Notes under the pieces: generated by a model
Database searches by the model: none
Told to the model about the DNA's origin: nothing
What the model saw: the letters and a program-made list of their open reading frames with translations, nothing else
Program-made: the position numbers and the translations under genes
Assembly (NCBI GenBank): GCA_000827495.1
Contig: KN817534.1
Span: 260,653 to 324,652, forward strand
Reading direction: 5' to 3'
Length of the DNA stretch: 64,000 nt
From: Hypholoma sublateritium FD-334 SS-4
Taxonomy: Eukaryota > Basidiomycota > Agaricomycetes > Agaricales > Strophariaceae
Shown: positions 14,045 to 25,800 of the stretch, one piece after another
Numbering within the stretch: the stretch's first letter is position 1
How the letters are laid out: every line of letters begins with the position of its first letter

Positions 14045-15247
14045 GACGTGGAAACGGTTTGCCCTATTTTATTATACATATCTACACTTACTGTAACCAT
14101 TGCCTATCACCCACCGCTCCTCCATGCTAATATAACGGTGCCCACAGCACAGCTAATCCGTCGTTTCCGTCGGCACATATTTTAGACGCCCAGGGCCCAG
14201 CGCCAACACTGGTTTCCCACGTGACAATGATCTGATGGGTAGAAAGTTTCGGGAATTGTTGGCTGCTTTGGCTCGACAAAAGTAAAGCGTGTGGCATGCC
14301 ATACAGAAGGCACAGAACCCGCGGCTGCAAGGCAGCCTAAGCTTTGGGGACGGTTAGGTTCAGTGCGGGGGCGACGCCGGACGGATGCAAAGGGTCTATT
14401 TATGGGATTGCGCCACTATCTGCATCAGGTGAAGGGTCCAACGTCTATCTGAGTTATCGATGCCGGAAGCTGGGGAGACGCGCACCCATATAGACCCTGG
14501 CGCGGAGACGCACACGGAACTCTTTCGTGGGCGTGCGCCGACGGGACCTGGGTATGTTTAGCTTTCACGGGAAATGACACTACGGATTTGAATCATTTGA
14601 CTTATCCGATTGTTGTTCCGGTTGGAGTTATAGGGGACTTGGTCTCTAGTCTGGAAATAGATATAGATCTAGGTAGTGGCATGAGAACGCTCTCGCCGCC
14701 TGCGTGGCAGCTATCTCAACGGCATATGGTGGGTGACAAGGGTGGGGGGTGGTATGCATCCTCGTAGAATTATCGGCCAAGCTCAAAGGAACTGCAGCTC
14801 ATGTTGGTGCTAGTATGCGCATATTACAGTGCGGATTATGGGATTTCTTGGTTCGATATCTTTGAACGCTTCGCGAGAGAGATTCTGGCAGATGGCTGCT
14901 GGAGCTGCCCAACGTCCCGCGCAAATTTTCCCTCGCTATTATGTCCGTCGATAGGGCTTCAGTTGCCTAATAGCGCAGTATAAGCTCGCCGACGGACGAC
15001 ATGTTCATAATCCACCCTTCTCCCGAAGTGACACTCGACAGTATGCGATTTAAAAAATTCTTCGAACATAAAGATTATCTAGATTGTGCCAAAGCTAAAA
15101 GAAAGTAGTGCTGCACACCCATAATAATTCTATCCATCGATGGCGAGACTATAGCAGTATTGGATGGCTGAGTGGGTGTATCCGAGAGAAAGGAAAGAGG
15201 TATCTAATGTTACACCAAAAAGCAAAGAAACAATTGCGCGCTCAAAG
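14045..15247. other. intergenic, nothing recognised
   Basis: 1.2 kb between the PPR stop and the 3' end of the unknown minus-strand gene. AT content is moderate, with no long frames and no tRNA-like fold. It should hold both terminators. Confidence 0.5.
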
Positions 15248-16402
15248 TCAGTGGTTTGGCCGTCCAGTTCGATCCCGGTTGTGGTTCCCCAGCATAGACG
15301 AGCGTCCCGTCATCATAATGCCAAAGCGTAGCCTCTGCACCGGCTGGTGGAAGGAGACACTTTCCGGGGCCACATTTTCCCGGTCGTCCTCCTCGCTCGG
15401 CGCCCTCCTCTGGGGCGGGTCGCGAGTTCGGCTCCGGCGCTCACCCGCCAGAGGGGGGAGGTCGCTCACGCTCCAGATGCGCCTTCCGCTTGGCCGCGGC
15501 TCTGACGGGGGACTGGGGTCGCTGGGCGGCTGAGTGGTTCCAGCAGGGAACGCATCAGGTGCTATATATGTCGAGTCAGCACGGGATGCAAAAGGCTGTG
15601 TCATGTTTGTCGAACTCACGAAGCATGCTCGAGGACGGCAGGTCCGCCGCTGGAGAGGCCGAGTCAAAGGCATCCCGATAGTCAGAAAAAGGCGACAAAA
15701 TTCGCCCCTGCAAATTGCGACTCTCGGAGGGGGATCCCGTTGATCCTAGCACGGTCTGCTGGCTGTGTGGACATATCGTGAATGTCGACGTCAGAGGCAT
15801 CAGCAGGACCCGTAGGCGCTCTGCAGCAGAAAGAAGTTGCAGAACGAGCCAATCAGTATGGCTGCGGGTTAGTCAGAGTCTGTATGAAATCGCTTACTCT
15901 GGAACTTGGTATCTACGTAGCGCTCGTTGGCCCGGAGCATTCTCAGGAGATCTATGTAAGCAGACTTGTGGGCCATAAGGTGCTCGGGACACGAGGCCCA
16001 AAGATACGGTATAACTCCTGCTGACTCGAGAGTTTTACGAGTCAGCTTATGAGGTAATAATCGCTGTGTTAGAGTGGGTTCGCAAGAAGTCAGGGGTTTC
16101 TCAGATTTACCTCAATAAGCATGATGATCTGTCGTCAGGTCATTGATCAGTAGCCCACCTACAACGTGAGCAGGAAAATACTACGATACCTGTTCATTAT
16201 ACTGCGTAAAGTTAAAGTGTTCAGAATGAACAAGCTGCGAGATTTCCGCTGCAGCAGAGGCTACATTGGAGAGGCAGCCGAGCCGATAAGTGAGATCCGC
16301 AATTTTCGACTGGTATATGAGCGAGTATGCGAAAGAACTGTGCGCGGACGCAGTATACTGTGCAGGCATAAAAAGGGATTTTGGAGGAGGATGAAGGGCC
16401 AT
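15248..16402 (-). CDS. hypothetical protein, multi-exon, model incomplete
   Basis: Not recognised. Phase-consistent exons can be read at 16402-16190 (helical, ADLTYRLGCLSNVASAAAE), 16128-16111 (18 nt), and 16063-15898 (KSAYIDLLRMLRANERYVDT). A later block near 15730-15610 (SPFSDYRDAFDSASPAADL) is joined by a clean intron (donor GTGAGTTCG, acceptor ATATAG) to the last exon, which ends at 15248. The C-terminal part is rich in Ser, Pro and Arg (SDPSPPSEPRPSGRR, then RRAPSEEDDRENVAPESV), so probably disordered. The link between 15861 and 15730 could not be settled: two frames are open there and the phases do not agree. The gene is supported by several consistent splice joins and protein-like composition, but the middle may be wrong or damaged. 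Confidence 0.45.
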
Positions 16403-18122
16403 TGTGGGAGAAGTGTTGGAGGACTTTGTCCGCACGTAGACAACCGAGATGAAAGGAAGTGGCAAGGTGCAGCTAGCGATCCCAAATCAGCGGTTGTTGG
16501 CATTTGCAAAGCACGGCATTCTCCGCAGCCGCAATTTTAGACAACCTGTGCATCTGTGCCACTCCGTCAGGCGCCGCTGCCTCTTCCCGGTGCTTTCGCT
16601 CCGTATATAGAAGTGCTTAAATGAATTTATTTCAATACCCACACTTGTTTCGTGGTGTTTTAAGGGGCAAGAGGATCGTATCCTGCTGTTCTGAGTTTGA
16701 AACCCTGAAAATAGAATGGTCCGTGGGATGTGATACAAACAAACAGCATGCTTAAGGTTTCCTTGCATACAAACACAAGGCTATGTGTCCGTTAGGAGAG
16801 GAGGAAAACAGCCGGAGAACACAAATCACTGGTAGAATATTGATGGAGAAGTTCCCGTGCGTTTTCTTCGGCCATTTTCCGCTGGTCAGCCATTATCGGC
16901 ACGAGAGCAGACGTTGCCGTCTGACACGTTTTCTGAGTCTTGCCTGGAGCCTGGTTAATAGTTGGGTGATGACGCGGCCTATGCTGTAGAATGTTGAAAC
17001 TCCCCGTTCTTGCTAGATTTGCGGCTCAACATTTGATCTCACAGCTTGTAGGGATCGTCCGACGTGCCAGTCATTCGGTGTCGACAAATGCGTCATCAGA
17101 TGCAGCTCGATCTCAGCGGTAGGTCTTTCCGTCCTCTGCATTCTGCTGATGAATGTCCCATTCTGGTAAGTAAAAACGTAGGATTTTCATAAGTTGAACC
17201 AAATTGTAGAATGAAGTTATTTAAGCTTCTGTTGGCGAGTTTTCGAAGATCGGCCTTGCGTGATCATCATTGTAAGATATCCGCAAAATAAATGTATATC
17301 AAACGAGATGGTACATTAAATATGTCGTTTAGGTTATCGTATACCGGTAGTTTCTGGAAATATCTGTAGCAGTGCATGATGCCGAGGCTACGCACGTTTT
17401 ACAACGCAAGTAATCTGATGTCGGCGCCCAACAAGAGCCGTACTCGGGAAGACCTATCGGTAGTGACGACACAGCAGATGATATCTACTTCTTCGGTGAT
17501 CTTTCGTGTTTAAATAAAAATTGGTGTGCAGGAGGCTCTAGCAGGCTGGGAAAGGGAAAAAAGTTGAACTTATACTTTACCTGTTCGAGACCCAAGTCAT
17601 GGAGTCAGTCGATTCATCTCTCAATTACGGTGTCATTATTTCTATTACGCATATGAATACAATGCCTCTACATCTACCGCTGGACAATTTTTTAAGACTT
17701 TGCGATAGATAAGTCAAAACATTGTACTGGAATTTCGGCCCAGCCGATATGAGATGAGCAAGACAAGGCTCTTTCGATGCTTTCGGGCCGGTGACCCAGC
17801 TTTCTGCCAAAATAAAGTCGCGACAAAGAGGCATAGAAAGCAATTTTAACTCAAAGACCTAATCCAGTTTTATTCTAGCACTCATTTGCGATGCAGGTCG
17901 CATTTTCCAGCGATTTCCGGCCGTCCAACGTCTGCAACATCATTTCCACGACGAAACGGGCAAGCGTGCCGAGGTGCCGGTGATTGACATCGACTGACAA
18001 GTGACATTGCCAAAGCCCATGGGCGTCTAGACCAAGCAGAGCAAAACAAGTGCAATCAACGCGTACGCGTTGAACATCAATTCGGAAATTTACATCATCA
18101 CCAACACACACGTCCACCGCCG
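16403..18122. other. intergenic, nothing recognised
   Basis: 1.7 kb upstream of two divergent genes (the unknown gene on minus, MCM10 on plus). Only short frames without family traits were seen. The proximal MCM10 promoter lies just before 18123, with no clear TATA box. Confidence 0.45.
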
Positions 18123-20602
18123 ATGGATTCCTCGTCAAGTAGGACTCATGCGAAGCTCCTTGAGCAGGCAGAGATAAAGCGGAAGATCGCCGAGCTGCAG
18201 CGGCAGCTAGAGCCTGAGGCTGTGGAGGCTGCCCCGCCGCTGGAGATACGGTCGCCGAAGCGCAGGGCCCCTAATGCGGTGACGTTGGCGCCAGCAACGC
18301 CTTCGCCCAGTATGTGAACTCTTACAACTCGTGTGTATTAGCTAAATATCTCTCGTCTAGAGAAGAAGCGGAAGGTTGACCACCGCCCTCAGACTGACAA
18401 GCCACTCGCACGCCCCGTATTCCACACGGCGCCGCAGCAGAACGCGGCTGCACCAAAACAACCTGAAAAGGAGAAGGTTGCCAAGGTCGTAGCGCCGTCG
18501 AGCGTTATCAGCAAACTTGCAACGTTGGGGCGCGCCAGTGACCCCGACGAGGGCGACCGGCCATCCGTGCGCACAACAGGGTTTACCGAACAGGCGGCTG
18601 CGCCCCAGGCCGCGCCGGCGGAGCGCTTGACCCACAAGCGTGACGAGCGGCTCGCGCTGATTGAGAACCTGCAGCCGGGCCCGTACGAGCACTCGCCGCC
18701 GCACGATGATCCTGCCTTCGAGAAGCTGGAGCCACATTCCGGGATCAACCTCACGTGCGTATCCTCGTCTGGTGGCTCGCTGCTAATACTCATGATACAG
18801 AGAACAGCTCACGCGTGATAAAGCACGACGAGTTCAACGATTTCTTCACTGGTCGGTATTACCTCTCCCCGTCGCGGCTGTACTCCGCCATCCGCCTCCT
18901 GCCCGACAAACAGGGCTATGACGTCCCGGTGCCTGGCGACTGGATCACAATCGCCGTGGTCGCCGAGCGCGGGCCTATCAAGTTCACGCGCGCGCCGGTG
19001 AAGATTGAGCGCGAGTCTGGCGAGCAGGCAGAGACGACGCGTAAACCGTGGAAGGGTAAGGGCAAGGCCGAGCCCGAGGAGCGCGGTGGGAAGAAATTCG
19101 TCAACATCAGGCTCATCGACTTCGGCGCGCGAGTGGGCGGGTCTGCGTCTGGGGGAAAGGCCGTCATCCGTGGCGACGCGGCGCTGTCGCTACTGCTCTT
19201 TGAGGCGGACTCGATCGAGTACATTGATACGGATGATGGGCGGAAGCCGCAAAAGATCTATCGCGGCGGGAGCCGCGGTGCATTTGAGAACCTCACGAAT
19301 ATTCGCGAGGGAGATGTCATCGCGATGCTCAACCCGAAGATCTTGAAGCCGTTCCAGGTGTGCTTTTCATTTGCACTCATGCGTTTGTCGCGTGTTCATC
19401 TTAATTTTGAATTGACAGCGCTCAGCGGACACGCCGCACCCCGTGGACAATGTGCTGGCGGTGACGCCCGAGGCGGCAGCGTCGATCATCGTAGTCGGGC
19501 GCGCGCGCGACCTCGGCATGTGCCAGGTGCTCAAGCAGAACGGCAAGGTGTGCGGCAGTTGGTGCGACAAGCGAGTCAGCGACGTCTGCGACTACCACGT
19601 GCAGTCCGCCGTGCAGCGCCGGCGCGCGGCGCGGCCCGAATTCTCAGTCGGGTGCGTGAACTCCCTTCGCCCGTTTCCTCGTCGGTTTTCCTAGTAAGAG
19701 CGCGGTTGACGGTGGTGCAATGCAGCACGGGCGGCATGTCGAGCGCGCCAACGTTCAAGCGCAAGCACGACTATGACCCGCGCACGAAGTGGGGCCTGAA
19801 GCCCGAGGCGCGCGCGGCGGGCGCCGATGCGACGTACATGATCGCGGGCCACATCGTCAGCGGCTCCGCGAGCGACGCGCGCACGCTCTACGCCGCAGAG
19901 AGCATCGGGCGCGACGGGCAGGCGAAGGCGCGGCGCAAGCTCGCAGGCGCGGAGGGCGATGCGGCGCTCAAGCGTCTGCTCGAGCGCGACAAGGATGGCA
20001 TGAAGGTCGTGATGCTCGCGCGCCAGGCGGGGAAGGAGGATGTCTCGTCGCGCAGGGCAAAAGACGCCAAGGGGAAGGAGCGAGGGACAGGGAAAAGTAC
20101 GGGCAAGAACGCGCCGAGTGCGAAGCCCCAGTCGGCGGACGGCGCGCCGAAGACGGTGTATTCGGCGAGCGTCATCAAGGGCCTGGGCTTCGACCCCGCG
20201 CTGAAGGCGGGCCAAAAGCGCGTAGAGAATGAGGGGATGAAGAACAAGGTGTGTTGTAGCATCGGGACCTTAGGTATGGGCTGATCTTGTTTTTTGTTTT
20301 CCCAGTTGGAAGAATTGGAAGCGGTACGCATAGCGCGGAAGGATCCCGCGCTGGGGCCCAGGCCGGGCCCGCGGATTCGATCTGGGGTGAGAGCTCCAGT
20401 GCGAAAAGCGGAGAGCAACACCTTGCCTGCCCCACCAGTGCCGGACAGGAACGACATGGAGGATATATACGCCTCAGCTGACAGCGGGGATGACCAGTTT
20501 CCTATGGTGCTGTCTAGAAGCACAGTGCCGGCAGTAGTCAACCTCGATGATACTGAAAAGGCAGATACTGACAAGGGAATGGTAGACCTCGATGATTTTT
20601 GA
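18123..20602 (+). CDS. MCM10: minichromosome maintenance protein 10
   Basis: Replication initiation factor that binds DNA and the CMG helicase and helps load DNA polymerase alpha; nuclear. Exons: 18123-18309, 18361-18754, 18808-19357, 19419-19651, 19726-20248, 20306-20602, giving 727 residues. The N-terminus has a coiled-coil-like start (LLEQAEIKRKIAELQRQL) and a basic signal PKKKRKV near residue 62 whose first Lys codon is split by the first intron. The OB-fold region (about residues 195-345) carries DFFTGRYYLSPSRLYSAIRL and FVNIRLIDFG. The MCM10 zinc finger follows as C-x9-C-x11-C-x2-H (Cys412, Cys422, Cys434, His437). After it come the basic FKRKHDYDPRTKWG and the conserved VIKGLGFDP motif, then a variable acidic tail ending in Asp-rich residues. 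The acceptor at 18807 was chosen by phase to give the family-like NLTSRVIKHDEF. The gene looks complete. Confidence 0.93.
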
Positions 20603-20773
20603 AGATCCCCCGACAATGCACATACATACTATGCTACGACTCACAGCTCACCTCTATTATCATTTGTATTTTTATGCATATAAAACAATTCCTTCTCGTG
20701 GCACATTAGTTACATACTTGAACAAGCGAATAAAGTCCAATAAATCGATGATACATATGCGTTCCTTGGGATG

Positions 20774-21521
20774 TTATGACCCATTGACTCCTTTGGAAAA
20801 GTCCACGTCCATCTCATCATCTCCGTTGTTGATATCGTCTGCTGACGGCACCGGTGCAGATGTAGCTGCGCCCAGCGCAGCCTGGGTAGGTTGGGGTGGC
20901 GACACATCCCTGTTCGCAGCCTCAGTTCACGCAAAAAGAACGCAGATGAATAAGGCAGGGGACGCACCATTTTATGTGGAAGCGCGTTACGCGCGGCTTC
21001 GCACTGATGTCGCGCACGAGGCGCTGGAACATGATCTTCGCGGGCGGCGTCTCCTTCATCTCCTCGTTATCGTACTCTGTATTCTGGTAGTAGCCGACGC
21101 GCACGAACTCCTGGTCGCGGTACGAGCCCGTAAGGATGAGCGCGGCTACGCCAAGCACGTCGTCCTCTGGAATGCGAGATGGGTCGGGCGCGGCGCCCTC
21201 GAACTCGAATGCGTTGATACCCTGTGGGATTGGCCCAACGAGGCAGTCGTCGAGTTCCTGGTCAAGCGCCTCGTCGCCAGGGCAGGACACGAAGATGAGC
21301 TTCCATTCGAGATCTGGCGGCGATGGGTCAGTCATCTAACTTCAGAAAAGTAGGGCAGAACTGACCGTCCTCCAGCGGTGCTATGCATTCGAAAGTAACG
21401 CGGAAACGGTACACGTCAGAGAAACGCGCAGGGTTGTTCATAAATTCGACATTCTGTGTGGCATTGTCAGCGGTGTTTCTTGTCGGATATCGGAGACACT
21501 GACTCTAATTGTAACCGCCAT
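20774..21521 (-). CDS. ASF1: histone chaperone ASF1
   Basis: Binds H3-H4 dimers and hands them to CAF-1 or HIR for nucleosome assembly; nuclear. Exons on minus: 21521-21504 (6 codons), 21453-21366, 21313-20968, 20909-20774, giving 195 residues. The conserved core is complete: VEFMNNPARFSDVYRF, then FECIAPLEDDLEWKLIFV, GPIPQGINAFEFEG, GVAALILTGSYRDQEFVRVG and PRVTRFHIKWD. The C-terminal tail is short and acidic (DDINNGDDEMDVDF), as in fungi. The start MAVTIR is completed by the second exon as in other ASF1 proteins. The last intron was set by phase: acceptor GCGAACAG at 20910 restores IKWD. Its 3' end lies only 171 bp from the MCM10 stop. Confidence 0.95.
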
Positions 21522-22843
21522 TTCTGTGCGTGTGCGTTGGACAAATGAAGAACCGTTTAGAGTAATCTGAAGGAATAAAAGTACAAGGAAGTAGTAGTTG
21601 CGGTGAGAGCGGTAACTTGACGCGTGCGTGACAGAAGGGAAGCTGGTCACAATTCACATGACTGGGAAACTTATCAGTGATTATGTGACTAATTGTCACT
21701 CGACACGTCAATATCGCTTGCACATCGCACAGCTCTTTCCACCCACATCTCGTTCTGGATTTTACCTTGTTCGAGCTCAGTTGCCATACGCTAGAGAAAC
21801 AACGAGGATTATATGTTTCCGCGTGGAAATCAACTCACGACCGGACCTTAACACTCCCTATTGCCACTTTTCGAGGTATCTCGATCCGCGTGGTGATGAT
21901 TTGAGGCGATATCGAAGGCTGAGCACCAGTCTTCTCGCAATCCCCCAGTGTTAAAGCCGGCTTGCCGTGACCACATACTACACGTATGGACGCGAGAATG
22001 CGTGCGTGGGCCGCGCCTTTTCGCGCAGTAAGCCGGCGGCAAGGTTATGATTACGACACGCGTCGCCCGACGCGCTCTCCCCCCGAGCTCCCCCGTCAAA
22101 ACGCAAGGTCAATAGTTACGGCGCGACTAGCAGCGCCGCCCCCCGCATCTGCGGCACTGTTGAGCCGCGGGCCTTGCGCCAGTAACATCCTATTTGTGCT
22201 GCAGAACCGGTCGCGTAGCAAGGTGACGCGTAACCTGCATTGCGGCCAGGCGGATGGCGTTATCAGCAGCGCTGCTAGTGCGCCCACTGGCACACCTTCA
22301 GCGCGGCCACACAATCAGCCAACAATCAGCCAACAATCTGCCGCCAAATCCGCTACCTAGCTTGGTGGCAAACGTGTACATTTTCAAAAAAAGTTGTTGT
22401 GCAGTTGCGCTTGACGACGAACGGCAAGAACGCTGGGTATTCCTGGCGGCCGCCCTTTTCAAGTTGCTTTCAAGGGGAAATATTATTTCCGGCAATCTCA
22501 AAGAGGTTCAGATGGGGTTCGGACATTTTAAGTCTGGACGTTGTTGAACAGCCAATGAACAAACAGCTGGCATCTCATATCATGTGATGCCAAATATTGC
22601 TGTGTTTTCTTGTTCCATTCTTCTCGCCCCTCACCCCGCTTCACCATTGACGACAACGACGACCGAACTAACGCACATTTGTATCAGTAGGCTGTCTTTT
22701 CTGGAAGATATATGCGCACACTCACATTCAGCGCAGTTATCAGCGATCCCTTACCCCCAAGTTGACGATAACTTGCTTTAACATTCGCCCAGTTTCCACT
22801 TCTTCGAGCATGTCATATTGATATCTGGATCACCTAAATTACC
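21522..22843. promoter_or_regulatory. divergent intergenic region, ASF1 / RasGEF
   Basis: 1.3 kb between divergent starts. The middle (about 21980-22330) is GC-rich and CpG-dense and the flanks are AT-richer. A doubled 'caatcagccaa' occurs near 22312-22335. No gene-like frame was found; promoter function follows from position only. Confidence 0.4.
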
Positions 22844-25800
22844 ATGTCCTCTATTCCACCTGAAACTTCTGCCGAAATTGACGATCTATCATGCCCCGAC
22901 ACCCCTGTGGCCGCCCCGTCTGCCACCCAAATACCCACTATTGAAGCTCCGGAACTCGTATCGACTGCAGAGCAGCCCGCCGAACCATCTCTTGCCTCTA
23001 CACTCAAACTACCCGAAACCCAGTATCTGTCGCCAACCCCGCTTCCCAAGCCGTCGTTCTGCCTGGAAGATGTGCTGGATCCTAGTGTTTTCGAGAACTT
23101 GGAAACGCTGCTTGGTCCGGAGGTTGGAGCCGCCGACATTACCGTCGCAGGTACCTTCTTTTTTCGCGTTCTTGCTTTTAACAACCTTGTCTCATAATCA
23201 TCATCAGCTGATGGTAGTTTCATTGAGACTTCTTCAGGGCCTGTGGCCCGCGAGCTCAAGCGAAGATATGATCAACTGCTGGGCGTAGGCTCCTCTGCAC
23301 GCTCCCAATATGCTATCTCTCCCTACGCCATCACTGGATTTTTGAACCAGCACGGTCGGCCAATGTACCGTATTGGGTGAGTGCCGTTGTGTGGACGTTA
23401 TCATCAGGTTCTGATATCACTTTATAGTCACCGCGACGAAAAACAAGCTCCCGCCGCATCAGGCGCCGAAGTCGAGGAGCGCATTATCCAGGCCAGTGAT
23501 CCTACTCACTCCCCACCGCGCACCAAACGCCGCTCGCGCCTGAGCATGCACTTCCCCCAGGCAATGTTTACGAAGCCCCCGCCGCCGCCGGCTCGTCCCC
23601 CGACCGTGACCTCGACCTCATCGAGGAAGCTCCGAAAGACACGATCAATTCCTGATATGTTCGGGGCAGGCCCAATTGTGACGAATGCGCCGACGTTCTC
23701 CGTGACTGGCCGGGCGCATTCGCAGAGCGTTACAGCCGCCGATCTTCCGCGCCCGAGCATGCCCTTCAACGCCCCACGGCCCGACCGCCAAATCGACTTT
23801 TTTGGCGACCTCATGGACTGGTTCACGCCACCGTCAAGCGGCTCGAGCAATTTCTCGTCCCATAGTCTGTTCAACCCCGGAAAGGTATCGTCCGACCCTG
23901 CACGCCCACGCACCGCGATCGCACAGCCTTTTGGGAATGGGATCCTCTTCAATGTTCCGTCGCAGCAGCCTGTTCTTGATCGCCTTCCGATGCCGCGCCA
24001 TCTCCGGGAGATGCAATCGTTTGACTCGTCGGTCACGGCGCGTCAAGTAGGACCTTCTGACAATACCTCGGATGAAGCCACTATTGCTGAAGATAGCGTG
24101 CGGCCAGCGTCTATCAGACTCAGCTTGCTATCAGACGCGGATGAGTCGGAGCATGACTCCCAATCATCTGATGAAGAACGCACGGACGCCGGGCATCCTC
24201 AACTAGATATCACACCCTCCTTGGACTCCTTGCGCCTCTCATCGCACTACTCAACTGAAGTGTTTAATGTGCTGCAGACATATCGTGGCCTGCCGCTCTT
24301 TGAAAATCTGGCTTCAGAATCCGGCGAGAGCGCGACAGTCATCAAGCTGTCGCTGTCTGCCGACCAGAACGCAACCCCTCGGGATGATCCTCGCTTCGTC
24401 ATCTGGGGCGACATGATCAGCGAGCGCGAAACGGAAGATCACTCTACATCCAAAGATAGCCTAACGGATATGTCATCTCCGACCAACGTCTCTTCTTCGA
24501 GCATATCGCGGCGAAGAAGCAGCAAGGTCTCCAAGATCCGGTCCCCAGAGCCTACAAGCTCAACGCTTCCCGACGTCCCCCCCCAGCGCGTTCTTATTGC
24601 GGCGACTATCGAGCGTTGGATAGCCCAGCTGACCAGCGACCTCAACTACGACGAGCTGCTGAACTTTTTCCTCACCTACCGGACCTATGTCAGCGCCGTT
24701 GACCTGTGTCACCTACTCATATGCCGGTTCCATTGGGCACTGCAAGCGCCGTCATCCTTGCAGGATGGTACGGTGCGCCGCATTGTGCGCGTGCGGACGT
24801 TTGTAGCGATCCGATACTGGCTCCTGACGTTCTTCACGGTTGACTTCATCCCAAACCGCGAGCTGCGGCTGTTGATTACCGACTGGTTGAACACGCTCAT
24901 TGGTGACCCGATTCTGACAAAACATTCGGATGCTACAGTGAGTTTCTAGATTCGTGACCTTTAGGGTTAAACACTTATGCGCATCTATCACAGGATATTG
25001 TCCGCCGGCTGATCAAAGTTGCTAAGGAGTGCAAACGCGCTCATATTCGCACGAACGAAAGGCCAAAAGCAGACGATGAGACGCCAGTCCGTACTGATGC
25101 AGAGACGCTCGACCCAGCCGACCAGTCGGTCGAACACCTGCTAGGGAAGAGCTTCGCAGAGGCGACGCGCAAAGTCAAGCCCCCTACACGCGACGATGTC
25201 TCTGAACTCGACCTCGACTTCCTCCCCGACGACGCCAAGACGGACGACGCGCCCCTTGGCTTCCCAAACGACCCCGCCAACGCCCACCTCACCGCAAGCA
25301 GCGCACTCGGCGGTGTGCTCTCCGGCAACCGGCCGACGTCACTTCCGCTCTCTTCGCTCTCTATCCTCCAGCGCACGGACCACGCGCCTGGCCCCCCCGA
25401 CGCGGACTTGCAGTACATGCACAACGGCACGGTGCAGCTCAGCATGAAGCACAGCGCGCTCTCGCGCGCGTTCGTGCGCACAATCGGACGCCTAGGGCGC
25501 TGGAAGCGCGCACTGGCGCCGCGCACGGCGAGCCGTCCTCCTTCGATCGGCTCGTGCGCTGTCAATGTGTCGGCGTTCGACCTTGAGGTGAGCGCGGCGC
25601 AGGACCTGCTCACGCGCCCGGGCGACGTCGAGCGGTACCGCAAGATGACGGAGTCGCGTCGCCAAGCGAAGCTCGCGCCGCCACCCGCGCTTGTGCTCAC
25701 TGGGGCGCCGGCGCTGCCGCAGCTCCCTGCGATTCCCCCGCTGCCGACGACGCCGCCGCCATTGCCGACTCCGAATGATGTGTACTCAACGCCCCAGTCG

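Noticed and set aside
15255..15300. tRNA B-box-like GTTCGATCCCGG
   Set aside because: No matching A box, acceptor stem or anticodon arm at the proper distance. It lies in the last exon of the minus-strand unknown gene.
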